Below are positions 1-4,984 of a stretch of 6,955 bases of DNA, one piece after another (the first letter of the stretch is position 1; the number at the start of each line of letters is the position of its first letter). The notes under the pieces were generated by a model. The model had not been told where the DNA came from and did not search any database. It was given only the letters and a program-made list of their open reading frames with translations. The DNA comes from Phycisphaerales bacterium (GTDB taxonomy: Bacteria > Planctomycetota > Phycisphaerae > Sedimentisphaerales > Anaerohalosphaeraceae). The DNA is taken from positions 1 through 6,955 of the forward strand of contig DSDH01000628.1 in NCBI GenBank assembly GCA_011055475.1, given 5' to 3'. The translations under genes were made by a program, and so were the position numbers.

Positions 1-95
1 ACATAAACAGACGCCGGGCCACGGGTAAATAGCCATTAATCACTCCGCAAACTTGGCATCGGTTTGGCCTCGGTTTTGAGGCGACACCCCGAAAC

Positions 96-121
96 ACCGG
101 GGACCATGAGGCCCGGTTTTT
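96..121 (+). terminator. Possible rho-independent terminator
   Basis: A six-base-pair stem (ACCGGG at 96-101 with CCCGGT at 112-117) encloses a ten-base loop and runs into five T residues at 117-121. It would end a plus-strand transcript that starts left of the window. The stem is short and the loop fairly large, so this is tentative. The rest of 1-144 shows no gene; a small CCTC/GAGG inverted repeat at 68-81 has no T tract. Confidence 0.35.
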
Positions 122-144
122 GGGGGTAAAAATGCGGTTTTGAA

Positions 145-218
145 CGCGCCCGGCAGGACTCGAACCTGCGACCTCCGGTTTAGGAAACCGATGCTCTATC
201 CTGCTGAGCTACGGGCGC
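145..218 (-). tRNA. tRNA-Arg, anticodon CCU
   Basis: The reverse complement folds into a complete 74-nt cloverleaf. The acceptor stem is GCGCCCG paired with CGGGCGC. The D arm has a GCTC/GAGC stem and contains GGA, giving the A20 that is an arginine identity base. The anticodon stem is TCGGT/ACCGG with loop TTCCTAA, so the anticodon is CCT (CCU in RNA), which reads AGG. The five-base variable loop AGGTC and the T arm (GCAGG, TTCGAAT, CCTGC) are canonical. The discriminator base is G. The 3' CCA is not encoded (the next bases are TTC), so it must be added after transcription. The gene lies on the same strand as the rpiB operon, 88 bp beyond its end, with its own possible promoter. Confidence 0.96.
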
Positions 219-229
219 CCGCACGCATC

Positions 230-259
230 ACTCTACGCCACGCCCAGCGGCGACGTCAA
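230..259 (-). promoter_or_regulatory. Possible sigma70 promoter for tRNA-Arg
   Basis: On the minus strand, TTGACG (254-259) is a five-of-six match to the -35 box. After an 18-bp spacer, TAGAGT (230-235) matches the -10 box at four of six positions. Transcription would begin near 223, about five bases before the mature tRNA. The site lies in the short gap between rpiB and the tRNA. The fit is moderate, and read-through from rpiB is an alternative. Confidence 0.4.
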
Positions 260-306
260 GCAGCACCACGACGACACCCGCCGAACGCGAGCCTCCGATC
301 GGCCGC

Positions 307-768
307 CTACTCGACCTCGCGCGGATCGCGCCCCTCTTCGATGGCGGCGATCTTGTTGACCCGCCGTTCGTGGCGTCCGCCCGCGAAATCGGTGGTGAGC
401 CAAGTCTCGACGATCTTGCGCAACATGCTGCTGCCCAGTAGATCGCCCGAAAGGCAGAGCACGTTGGCATCGTTGTGATGGCGGCTGACGCGGGCGTTGA
501 GTTCGTCGTAGCACAGAGCAGCCCGAACCCCCTTGACCTTGTTGGCGGCGATAGACATGCCGATCCCCGTGCCGCAGATGAGAATGGCACGGTCGGCCTG
601 CCCTTCGGACACGGCACGGGCGGCCACATACGCCCGATCCGGATAGTCCACCGGCTGGTCGCCCGCGGATCCAAAATCGATCAATTCGTGGTTCAATTGG
701 GCGATAATGGCCTTGACCTGCTGAATCGAGGCCGCCCCACGATGGTCATTGGCTACGGCGATTCTCAT
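307..768 (-). CDS. rpiB: Ribose-5-phosphate isomerase B
   Basis: A 153-residue RpiB/LacAB-family enzyme of usual length. The family interconverts ribose 5-phosphate and ribulose 5-phosphate in the cytoplasmic pentose phosphate pathway. Visible family signatures are the N-terminal DH pair (D8-H9), the active-site loop CGTG with catalytic-type Cys65 and Thr67 followed by an IAANK segment (73-77), the RHHND motif (96-100) with His98, and the C-terminal GGRHERR motif (130-136) that contacts substrate phosphate in characterised members. The start ATG overlaps the stop of the upstream TsaC-phosphatase gene in an ATGA arrangement (765-768), so translation is probably coupled; the preceding purine-rich stretch ending in ATAGG could serve as ribosome binding site. 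RpiB-like proteins can also act on tetrose or allose phosphates, but the housekeeping role fits the neighbours best. The right-hand sugar operon is separate and transcribed from elsewhere. Confidence 0.95.
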   Translation of the reverse strand: MRIAVANDHRGAASIQQVKAIIAQLNHELIDFGSAGDQPVDYPDRAYVAARAVSEGQADRAILICGTGIGMSIAANKVKGVRAALCYDELNARVSRHHNDANVLCLSGDLLGSSMLRKIVETWLTTDFAGGRHERRVNKIAAIEEGRDPREVE

Positions 769-1895
769 CCTATCATCTCATCCATGCGTTTGTTCACCGC
801 CCGGCGAATCATCTCGGCACAACGGCGGTACACGTCCACGTCACAGCCGATCGGATCGGGGACATCGCCCTGCTCATCAAGCCGTTGCACCTTCGCCGCC
901 ACGTGCGGGTACGCCTCGAGAATCTGCCGTCGATGCCCATCGGCGAGCACCAGCACCACGTCCGCCTGATCCAATAGCCCTCGATCAACTGGCGTGCTTC
1001 GATGCCGCCTGAGGTCAAACCCCGATTCGTGACCCACCTGCACGGCCTCAGGACTGGCCGGTTGCCCTGCCGCAGCCGCCACACCCGCAGACGCCACCTT
1101 ATAGCCCACGCCCTCCAGAGCGTCAACATCGCAGTTGAGTTTTTCCGACAGCCGTTTTCGCAAAAAACCCTCGGCGATGGGGCTGCGACACGTATTTCCG
1201 GTGCATACGACCAGAATATGCAGCGTGCACATCTCCCGGATCCTCTCGACGGGCACCGCACCAGCCCGCAGGACCTTCCAACCGGCTCGATCCAGACGCA
1301 CAACGGTGCTGCCGGCGGCGTATCGGCACGGCGCCCAGGCATCGCTGTCCAACACCACGTCCACGCGGCCGGCGAGCCGGTCATGGGCTTCAGCGGCCGT
1401 CGTGGCAGGCGGCTCGCCGGACACGTTGGCGCTGGGCGCGACGACCGGCCCCCCTACCGCCGCCAAAAGGTCGTGGGCCACCGGATGATCGGAGCAACGG
1501 ATGCCCAGGCTGTCCCCCACACACAGCGCGTCGAAGGCCTCCTGGGCAAGACGATGCCGCATGTGTTCGCGGGTCTCGGGCGACAACGGAAAGACCATGG
1601 TCACCGGACCCGGCCAACCCAGGCGGATGAGTTTTCGGGCACGCGCGTCGGGGCGAGGAATGTAGGACGCCAATTCGCCCGGATCGGCGACGTGGAGCGT
1701 GTAACGCTTCTCGGCTGCCCGCCCCTTGGCCCGATCCAGCCGATCGATTACATCCGGAGAAGCCAGCGCGGCGATGCCGTAAACCGTCTCCGTGGGGAAA
1801 ACGACGAGACGCCTGTCCCGAATGGCCCGGGCCGCCGTGCGAATCATCGCTTGTCCCCTGTCATCGTTCGTGATTTGCGTCCAGGCTGTCTCCAT
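765..1895 (-). CDS. Fused threonylcarbamoyl-AMP synthase (TsaC/Sua5/YwlC) and low-molecular-weight phosphatase (YwlE type)
   Basis: A 376-residue two-domain cytoplasmic protein. Residues about 1-210 are a YrdC/TsaC domain, which makes threonylcarbamoyl-adenylate from threonine, bicarbonate and ATP for the t6A37 tRNA modification. It shows PTETVYG (34-40), KGR (57-59) and SANVSG (155-160). The family's usual KP after KGR is KR here. Residues about 223-376 form a low-molecular-weight phosphatase with P-loop CTGNTCRS (Cys231 nucleophile, Arg237) and a general-acid DP pair (Asp347). The Thr at 235 matches the residue that gives B. subtilis YwlE protein-arginine phosphatase specificity; tyrosine phosphatases usually have Ile there. 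The C-terminal domain of long Sua5 proteins is absent. ATG at 1895 is preferred because a promoter places transcription start there; GTG at 1898 is one codon earlier. ATG at 1847 has a good AGGGGA site, but starting there would remove a family-like first beta strand. Confidence 0.92.
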   Translation of the reverse strand: METAWTQITNDDRGQAMIRTAARAIRDRRLVVFPTETVYGIAALASPDVIDRLDRAKGRAAEKRYTLHVADPGELASYIPRPDARARKLIRLGWPGPVTMVFPLSPETREHMRHRLAQEAFDALCVGDSLGIRCSDHPVAHDLLAAVGGPVVAPSANVSGEPPATTAAEAHDRLAGRVDVVLDSDAWAPCRYAAGSTVVRLDRAGWKVLRAGAVPVERIREMCTLHILVVCTGNTCRSPIAEGFLRKRLSEKLNCDVDALEGVGYKVASAGVAAAAGQPASPEAVQVGHESGFDLRRHRSTPVDRGLLDQADVVLVLADGHRRQILEAYPHVAAKVQRLDEQGDVPDPIGCDVDVYRRCAEMIRRAVNKRMDEMIG

Positions 1896-1903
1896 CACGG
1901 GGC

Positions 1904-1931
1904 ACTATAGCGATCTGCGTTCGGTTGGCAA
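1904..1931 (-). promoter_or_regulatory. Sigma70-type promoter of the tsaC-phosphatase/rpiB operon
   Basis: On the minus strand, TTGCCA (1926-1931) is a five-of-six match to the -35 consensus. A 16-bp spacer separates it from TATAGT (1904-1909), a five-of-six match to the -10 box. The predicted first transcribed base is 1895-1898, exactly at the GTG/ATG start codons, so the mRNA would be leaderless or nearly so. No Shine-Dalgarno sequence precedes these start codons, which is consistent with that reading. Confidence 0.6.
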
Positions 1932-2279
1932 CCTGGAACCCCAGGAGGACGGTCCAGCCCACCATGAGAGTCTCTGACCATCGAGGCGGAGATAAGGCTG
2001 GAATGGCGAAACTATTTTGTCCGGCTTTTGTGATCCAATCAGGACTCCACAGGGTTACATCCTCTAGGCGATGTCGTCCGAACCGCTGGGCGGCTTGGCC
2101 GCGCATCGCTCTCGTGTTACAGTCTAAACTCTTTACTATAAAAGGGTTATGGCAATGTGGATGGAGGGCGTGCAGTTGGGTGGACCAACGCCGGGACACG
2201 CCTGGTCCGATAGCATCAAGAGTCTTTCGGGAGTCCCGAAAAGGACCGTGGATTTGTAGGTTTCCGGCGGCAAAATCCT
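1932..2279. other. Intergenic stretch without a recognisable gene
   Basis: This part of the gap between two divergent transcription units has no reading frame with recognisable protein features or a credible ribosome binding site. It holds small inverted repeats: CCTGG/CCAGG at 1932-1945, and a tight TTTCGGG/CCCGAAA hairpin at 2225-2241. An AT-rich patch near 2121-2145 contains TATAAA but no well-spaced -35 box. The hairpin lies about 40 bp before the strong rightward promoter. Confidence 0.5.
2225..2241. repeat. Perfect 7-bp inverted repeat, TTTCGGG-AGT-CCCGAAA
   Basis: Two seven-base arms separated by three bases could form a tight hairpin in RNA or serve as a dyad binding site in DNA. Neither strand has a T tract after it, so it does not look like an intrinsic terminator. 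It ends 38 bp before the -35 box of the promoter for the PEP-CTERM gene, a position compatible with a regulator site. Function is unknown. Confidence 0.4.
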
Positions 2280-2308
2280 TTGACACAGAGGCGCAGGATG
2301 GCTATAAT
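2280..2308 (+). promoter_or_regulatory. Perfect-consensus sigma70 promoter of the PEP-CTERM gene
   Basis: TTGACA (2280-2285) and TATAAT (2303-2308) match both consensus boxes at all twelve positions, with the optimal 17-bp spacer. Transcription would start near 2314-2316 and proceed towards the PEP-CTERM gene, leaving a leader of about 160 nt. No sigma54-type (GG-N10-GC) element, as reported for some proteobacterial PEP-CTERM genes, was seen. Confidence 0.8.
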
Positions 2309-2385
2309 GCCATGTACAGAGCGAGGGTTTTGGAAGACGTCGACTAAATGGTTGCCCCCCGGCGAATCCCAAATCCGTGCTTGGT

Positions 2386-2412
2386 GTGTGTGAAGTGTGT
2401 GAAGTGTGTGTG
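2386..2412 (+). repeat. Short GT-rich tandem repeat in the 5' leader
   Basis: The nine-base unit GTGTGTGAA occurs twice in perfect tandem (2386-2394 and 2395-2403), followed by a third, diverged copy that continues as GTGTGTGTG and then a TGG run. It lies in the untranslated leader of the PEP-CTERM transcript, about 50 bases before the ribosome binding site. Such repeats can change copy number by slippage. Whether that affects expression here is unknown. Confidence 0.75.
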
Positions 2413-2460
2413 GTGGTGAGGTCTATTGTTTGAGCGATTTTTCAGGGGGCATCGCAGTGA

Positions 2461-2467
2461 AAGGAGG
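2461..2467 (+). promoter_or_regulatory. Shine-Dalgarno site AAGGAGG
   Basis: A full anti-16S match sits 10 nt before the ATG at 2478, which begins the signal peptide. It is also 5 nt before another ATG at 2473, which opens a two-codon reading frame (ATG TCA TGA) whose stop overlaps the ATG at 2478. This site decides the start at 2478 over the in-frame upstream ATG at 2406, which lacks a ribosome binding site and would bury the signal peptide. Confidence 0.8.
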
Positions 2468-2477
2468 AACGCATGTC

Positions 2478-3149
2478 ATGAAGAAGCCGATGTGTACATT
2501 AGCGTTGATCATGGCGCTGGTGGTCGGCTCGAATGCACTGGCTGTGGTCACCCTGCCTGAGGATGACCTGAACCCCGCGCCTTTCCGCGAGGGTCCGGGT
2601 TGGACCCTCCAGGCGTGGTACTGGGACACGCCGGAGACAGGGGTTTCCCCGGCCGATGCCGAGGTCGATTTGAATGACTACGGTACGGCCGTTGCGGAAA
2701 TCACCGTTAACGGTTCTGCGGCGTGGATGCCCGAGTACCTTGGCCAGACCGGTGTGTTTGAGGTGGACCGTACTGAGTTGAGCGACCTGATCATCACGGT
2801 ACCAAACGTCCCTCAAGAGAACTACGAGAAGCACGTTTGGGTGCAGATGGTCTTCTACGCCGATAGCGGGCACGTACCGAACCTGTACGTGATTCCTGAA
2901 GGCGATTACTCGGCCTACCAGGTCATGACAAAGGTGGCTGAGCAGGCGGTGGATGACAACTATCTGCATGTCACCTACTCCCTGACCCTCGACTTCAATC
3001 CGGAGTGGGAGTACGTCTTCATCCGTCCGGGTGACTGCGAGATGTTCGTTGACTCCGTGATCGTGGAGACGCAGTGCATTCCGGAGCCGATGTCGATGGT
3101 TGTTCTGGGACTCGGTTCTTTGCTGCTTCGACTGCGCAGGAAGCAGTAG
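2478..3149 (+). CDS. PEP-CTERM sorting-domain protein, secreted, function unknown
   Basis: A 223-residue exported protein. It begins with a Sec-type signal peptide: a KK pair, a hydrophobic stretch at about 6-17, and a likely cut after ALA at residue 22. The C-terminus is a PEP-CTERM tail: Pro-Glu-Pro at 202-204, a hydrophobic segment at 205-217 and a basic RLRRKQ end. In characterised systems such tails are processed by an exosortase and the protein is linked to exopolysaccharide or the cell surface. The body (about 25-198) is acidic, rich in aromatic residues and in alternating hydrophobic residues, suggesting a beta-sandwich. Two cysteines (187 and 200) could form a disulfide. No catalytic motif or known family is recognised in the body. 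A strong promoter and Shine-Dalgarno site suggest high expression, and a strong terminator follows 21 bp after the stop. No exosortase gene lies nearby, as is usual for scattered PEP-CTERM substrates. Confidence 0.88.
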   Translation: MKKPMCTLALIMALVVGSNALAVVTLPEDDLNPAPFREGPGWTLQAWYWDTPETGVSPADAEVDLNDYGTAVAEITVNGSAAWMPEYLGQTGVFEVDRTELSDLIITVPNVPQENYEKHVWVQMVFYADSGHVPNLYVIPEGDYSAYQVMTKVAEQAVDDNYLHVTYSLTLDFNPEWEYVFIRPGDCEMFVDSVIVETQCIPEPMSMVVLGLGSLLLRLRRKQ

Positions 3150-3170
3150 AAGTGGGTGCCGAAAAAGGAC

Positions 3171-3204
3171 AAAAGCCGCAGGTTGGATGACCTGCGGCTT
3201 TTTT
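3171..3204. terminator. Strong bidirectional intrinsic terminator
   Basis: A perfect 12-bp stem (3171-3182 with 3191-3202, core AGCCGCAGG/CCTGCGGCT) closes an eight-base loop. On the plus strand it ends in six T residues (3199-3204), just after the PEP-CTERM gene. Because the stem starts with AAAA, the minus strand also ends in a T run, so it can stop the convergent dha-lsrF operon, whose last gene ends at 3263. Confidence 0.93.
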
Positions 3205-3262
3205 CTTGCGCGGCGGGCATCGGCCCGGCCGACGGCACATGCGAGGGGCGACCGCGTCGGCG

Positions 3263-4042
3263 TCACGAATGCCCCGTGCTGGCAAAGACCATGCCGGGCT
3301 TGCTGAACGTCACGTGGTTATGGTACGTGGCGTACTCGGTGACAATCGCCCCTTGCGCCCCGGCCCGCTGGCTATGCCAGGATTCGGGGTCCTGCAGCGT
3401 GTAGACCTGACCCGACTGCGCGGTCCGACCGATCACGTACCGGGATTTGAACCAGTCCTGACCATATCCCCAGGGCCGCTCCTTTTCGGGCATCCGGGCG
3501 ATCGGCGTTTCGGTCCCCTCAGCGGGATACTCCCCGAAGAACTCCACGGAGCCGCGCCGTATGTGCCAGGACTCCATCTTGGGGCCATAACCCTGTTCGC
3601 CGCCGACGTGCCGGTGCTCCGGCAACATCTGACCGGGCAGCAGGAAAATGTCGTGGCCGAGGTAGCCGTACTTGTCGTCCTTGTAGGGTCCATCGTAGAC
3701 CCGGGAACCGCTCTGGCCATAGGTGCCGTGGGCGTTGACCCAGAAGATGCCGCCCATGCCGAGCCGGGCGAAATCCCCCTGCACAAAATCACAGACCCAG
3801 AACGCCTCCGTCCGAAGGATATCCGAAATCGGGTACCCATGAAACTGCATCAGCTCGTAGTAGGCCTTCTTGGCCTTGAGCATGTCAAACTTGCCCTGGG
3901 TGTAGAAGGTGGCGTTGTCGTAGACCTTGAGTTTCTTGCGGGCAGGCATGCTGGTCTCCTTGTGGCATCCGGCCAGCGGCACCATGGACGCGGCTGTGGC
4001 CGCCGCCGCTGCACGGAGGACCTCTCTTCGATTCATGTTCAT
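3263..4042 (-). CDS. Tat-exported lipoprotein with D-lyxose isomerase-like cupin domain
   Basis: A 259-residue protein. The N-terminus has a twin-arginine motif (NRREVL, 4-9), an alanine-rich hydrophobic stretch, and lipobox LAGC with Cys26 as the likely lipidated residue. It should therefore be exported folded and anchored to a membrane. The mature part resembles the metal-dependent cupin sugar isomerases typified by D-lyxose isomerase. The HxH pair (His143, His145), Glu157 in the MESWH segment, and a distal histidine (His241 or His243 in YHNHV) fit the expected His-His-Glu-His metal site. The family swaps D-lyxose/D-xylulose or D-mannose/D-fructose; the real substrate here is unknown. Tat export fits an enzyme that takes its metal in the cytoplasm. 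ATG at 4042 is chosen because AAAGGA lies seven bases upstream; a GTG at 4066 has no such site and would extend beyond the signal peptide. It is the last gene of the operon, 66 bp after lsrF. A non-isomerase cupin role is possible. Confidence 0.78.
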   Translation of the reverse strand: MNMNRREVLRAAAAATAASMVPLAGCHKETSMPARKKLKVYDNATFYTQGKFDMLKAKKAYYELMQFHGYPISDILRTEAFWVCDFVQGDFARLGMGGIFWVNAHGTYGQSGSRVYDGPYKDDKYGYLGHDIFLLPGQMLPEHRHVGGEQGYGPKMESWHIRRGSVEFFGEYPAEGTETPIARMPEKERPWGYGQDWFKSRYVIGRTAQSGQVYTLQDPESWHSQRAGAQGAIVTEYATYHNHVTFSKPGMVFASTGHS

Positions 4043-4060
4043 CGTCGGTTCCTTTCGCTG

Positions 4061-4088
4061 GCCCACGAAGTCGCGATCCCCCGTGGGC
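4061..4088. repeat. Inverted repeat in the gap between the lsrF-like and cupin genes
   Basis: GCCCACG (4061-4067) and CGTGGGC (4082-4088) form a seven-base-pair stem with a 14-base loop. It lies in the only sizeable gap of the operon, just before the ribosome binding site of the cupin gene. There is no T tract, so it could be an RNA stability or processing element rather than a terminator. Confidence 0.35.
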
Positions 4089-4108
4089 GAATGGATACCT
4101 GTGCCCGC

Positions 4109-4984
4109 TTACCTGTTCTTCAAATCGTTATACATGGCCAGGGCTTGGGCGGGCTTATAACCCTGATGAATCACCGCTCCGACGGCCTGCACCATGGCGA
4201 CGGGATCATCGGCCAGAAAGATGTTCCGGCCCATGTCCACGCCCGAAGCGCCCTGGTCGATGGCCTTGTAGGCCATGTCGAGGGCCTCGGCCTCGGGCAG
4301 TTTCTTGCCCCCGGCGATGACGATCGGCACCGGACAACCGGCGACGACCTCCTCAAAGCCGGGTTCGCAGTAGTAGGTCTTGACAAAGTGGGCGCCGAGC
4401 TCGGCGATGACGCGGGTCGCCAGACCGAGATAACGGGCGTCGCGGACGAGCTCCCGTCCCACGGCCGTGACGCCCAGCGTGGGGACCCCGTAGCGAAGCC
4501 CTTCGTTGATGAGCCGGGCGAGGTTGTCCAGCGTGGCCCGTTCGTGTTCGCCACCAATGTAGACCTGCGTCGTGACGGCCGAGGCGTTCAGCCGGATCGC
4601 CTCTTCGAGCGTGACGCCGAGGACCTCGTCGCTCAGTTCCTTGAGGATCGTGGCCCCCGTGCTGCAGCGCAGGACCACGGGCTTATTGCGGGTCGGCGGG
4701 ATGCAGGTCCGCAGGGCCCCGCGCGTGCACATCAGGCAGTCGACGTGCTCGATGAGCGGCACGATGCTCAGGTCCATCCGCTCCAGGCCGCTGGTGGGCC
4801 CCATGATGTACCCGTGGTCGAAGGCGAGCATCACCGTCCGCCCGGTGTCCGGCCGGAAGATGCGGGCCAGGCGGTTCTTCATGCCCCAGTCCAGGTGGGT
4901 CGACCCCTTCAGGAAAAAGCCCTCGGTGGCCTGCGGCACGTCCACCGCGAAGTTCTTGGCATTGTCGGCATCACGATCCACCAT
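4109..4984 (-). CDS. lsrF: LsrF-like class I aldolase/thiolase (3-hydroxy-5-phosphonooxypentane-2,4-dione thiolase family)
   Basis: A 291-residue TIM-barrel protein close in length and sequence to E. coli LsrF, alignable over nearly its whole length. LsrF moves an acetyl group from the phosphorylated autoinducer-2 breakdown product to CoA, giving acetyl-CoA and dihydroxyacetone phosphate. Shared segments include LDWGM (31-35), MLAFDHGY (52-59), GPTSGLER (62-69), VKTYY with the Schiff-base-type Lys202 (201-205), CPVPIVIAGGKKLPE (217-231) and GASGVDMGRNIF (245-256). The start at 4984 has AAGGAGT eight bases upstream, inside the end of dhaL. The two genes overlap by 14 bases, implying coupled translation. 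No luxS, lsrK or lsr transporter genes are visible, and the neighbours are dihydroxyacetone-kinase subunits. The substrate may therefore be AI-2-derived or another phosphorylated ketose or dione. The family call is firm and the exact reaction is not. Confidence 0.9.
   Translation of the reverse strand: MVDRDADNAKNFAVDVPQATEGFFLKGSTHLDWGMKNRLARIFRPDTGRTVMLAFDHGYIMGPTSGLERMDLSIVPLIEHVDCLMCTRGALRTCIPPTRNKPVVLRCSTGATILKELSDEVLGVTLEEAIRLNASAVTTQVYIGGEHERATLDNLARLINEGLRYGVPTLGVTAVGRELVRDARYLGLATRVIAELGAHFVKTYYCEPGFEEVVAGCPVPIVIAGGKKLPEAEALDMAYKAIDQGASGVDMGRNIFLADDPVAMVQAVGAVIHQGYKPAQALAMYNDLKNR

Noticed and set aside
1..144. Mobile element or integration site next to the tRNA gene
   Set aside because: tRNA genes are frequent integration sites, but no repeated tRNA 3' end, integrase or phage-like sequence is visible in the window.
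1002..1910. A 302-codon open frame on the plus strand
   Set aside because: Lies opposite the TsaC-phosphatase fusion, whose motifs are intact; the plus-strand translation is rich in Arg, Gly and His with no domain.
2121..2145. AT-rich patch with TATAAA, a possible second promoter
   Set aside because: No good -35 box lies at 16-18 bp on either strand; the near match TTACAG is only 14 bp away.
1925..2347. A 140-codon frame in the gap before the PEP-CTERM gene
   Set aside because: No ribosome binding site and no recognisable features, and it runs through both the upstream dyad and the perfect promoter at 2280-2308. Opposite-strand frames in the same gap are equally unconvincing.
2315..2460. 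Possible riboswitch in the leader, such as a cyclic-di-GMP type
   Set aside because: I could not find the conserved core or paired elements of any riboswitch class I know; the GT repeat explains much of the sequence.
2406..2477. An upstream in-frame start that would lengthen the PEP-CTERM protein by 24 residues
   Set aside because: The added part covers the GT repeat and the Shine-Dalgarno site and would place the signal peptide internally. ATG at 2478 has the ribosome site and begins the signal peptide.
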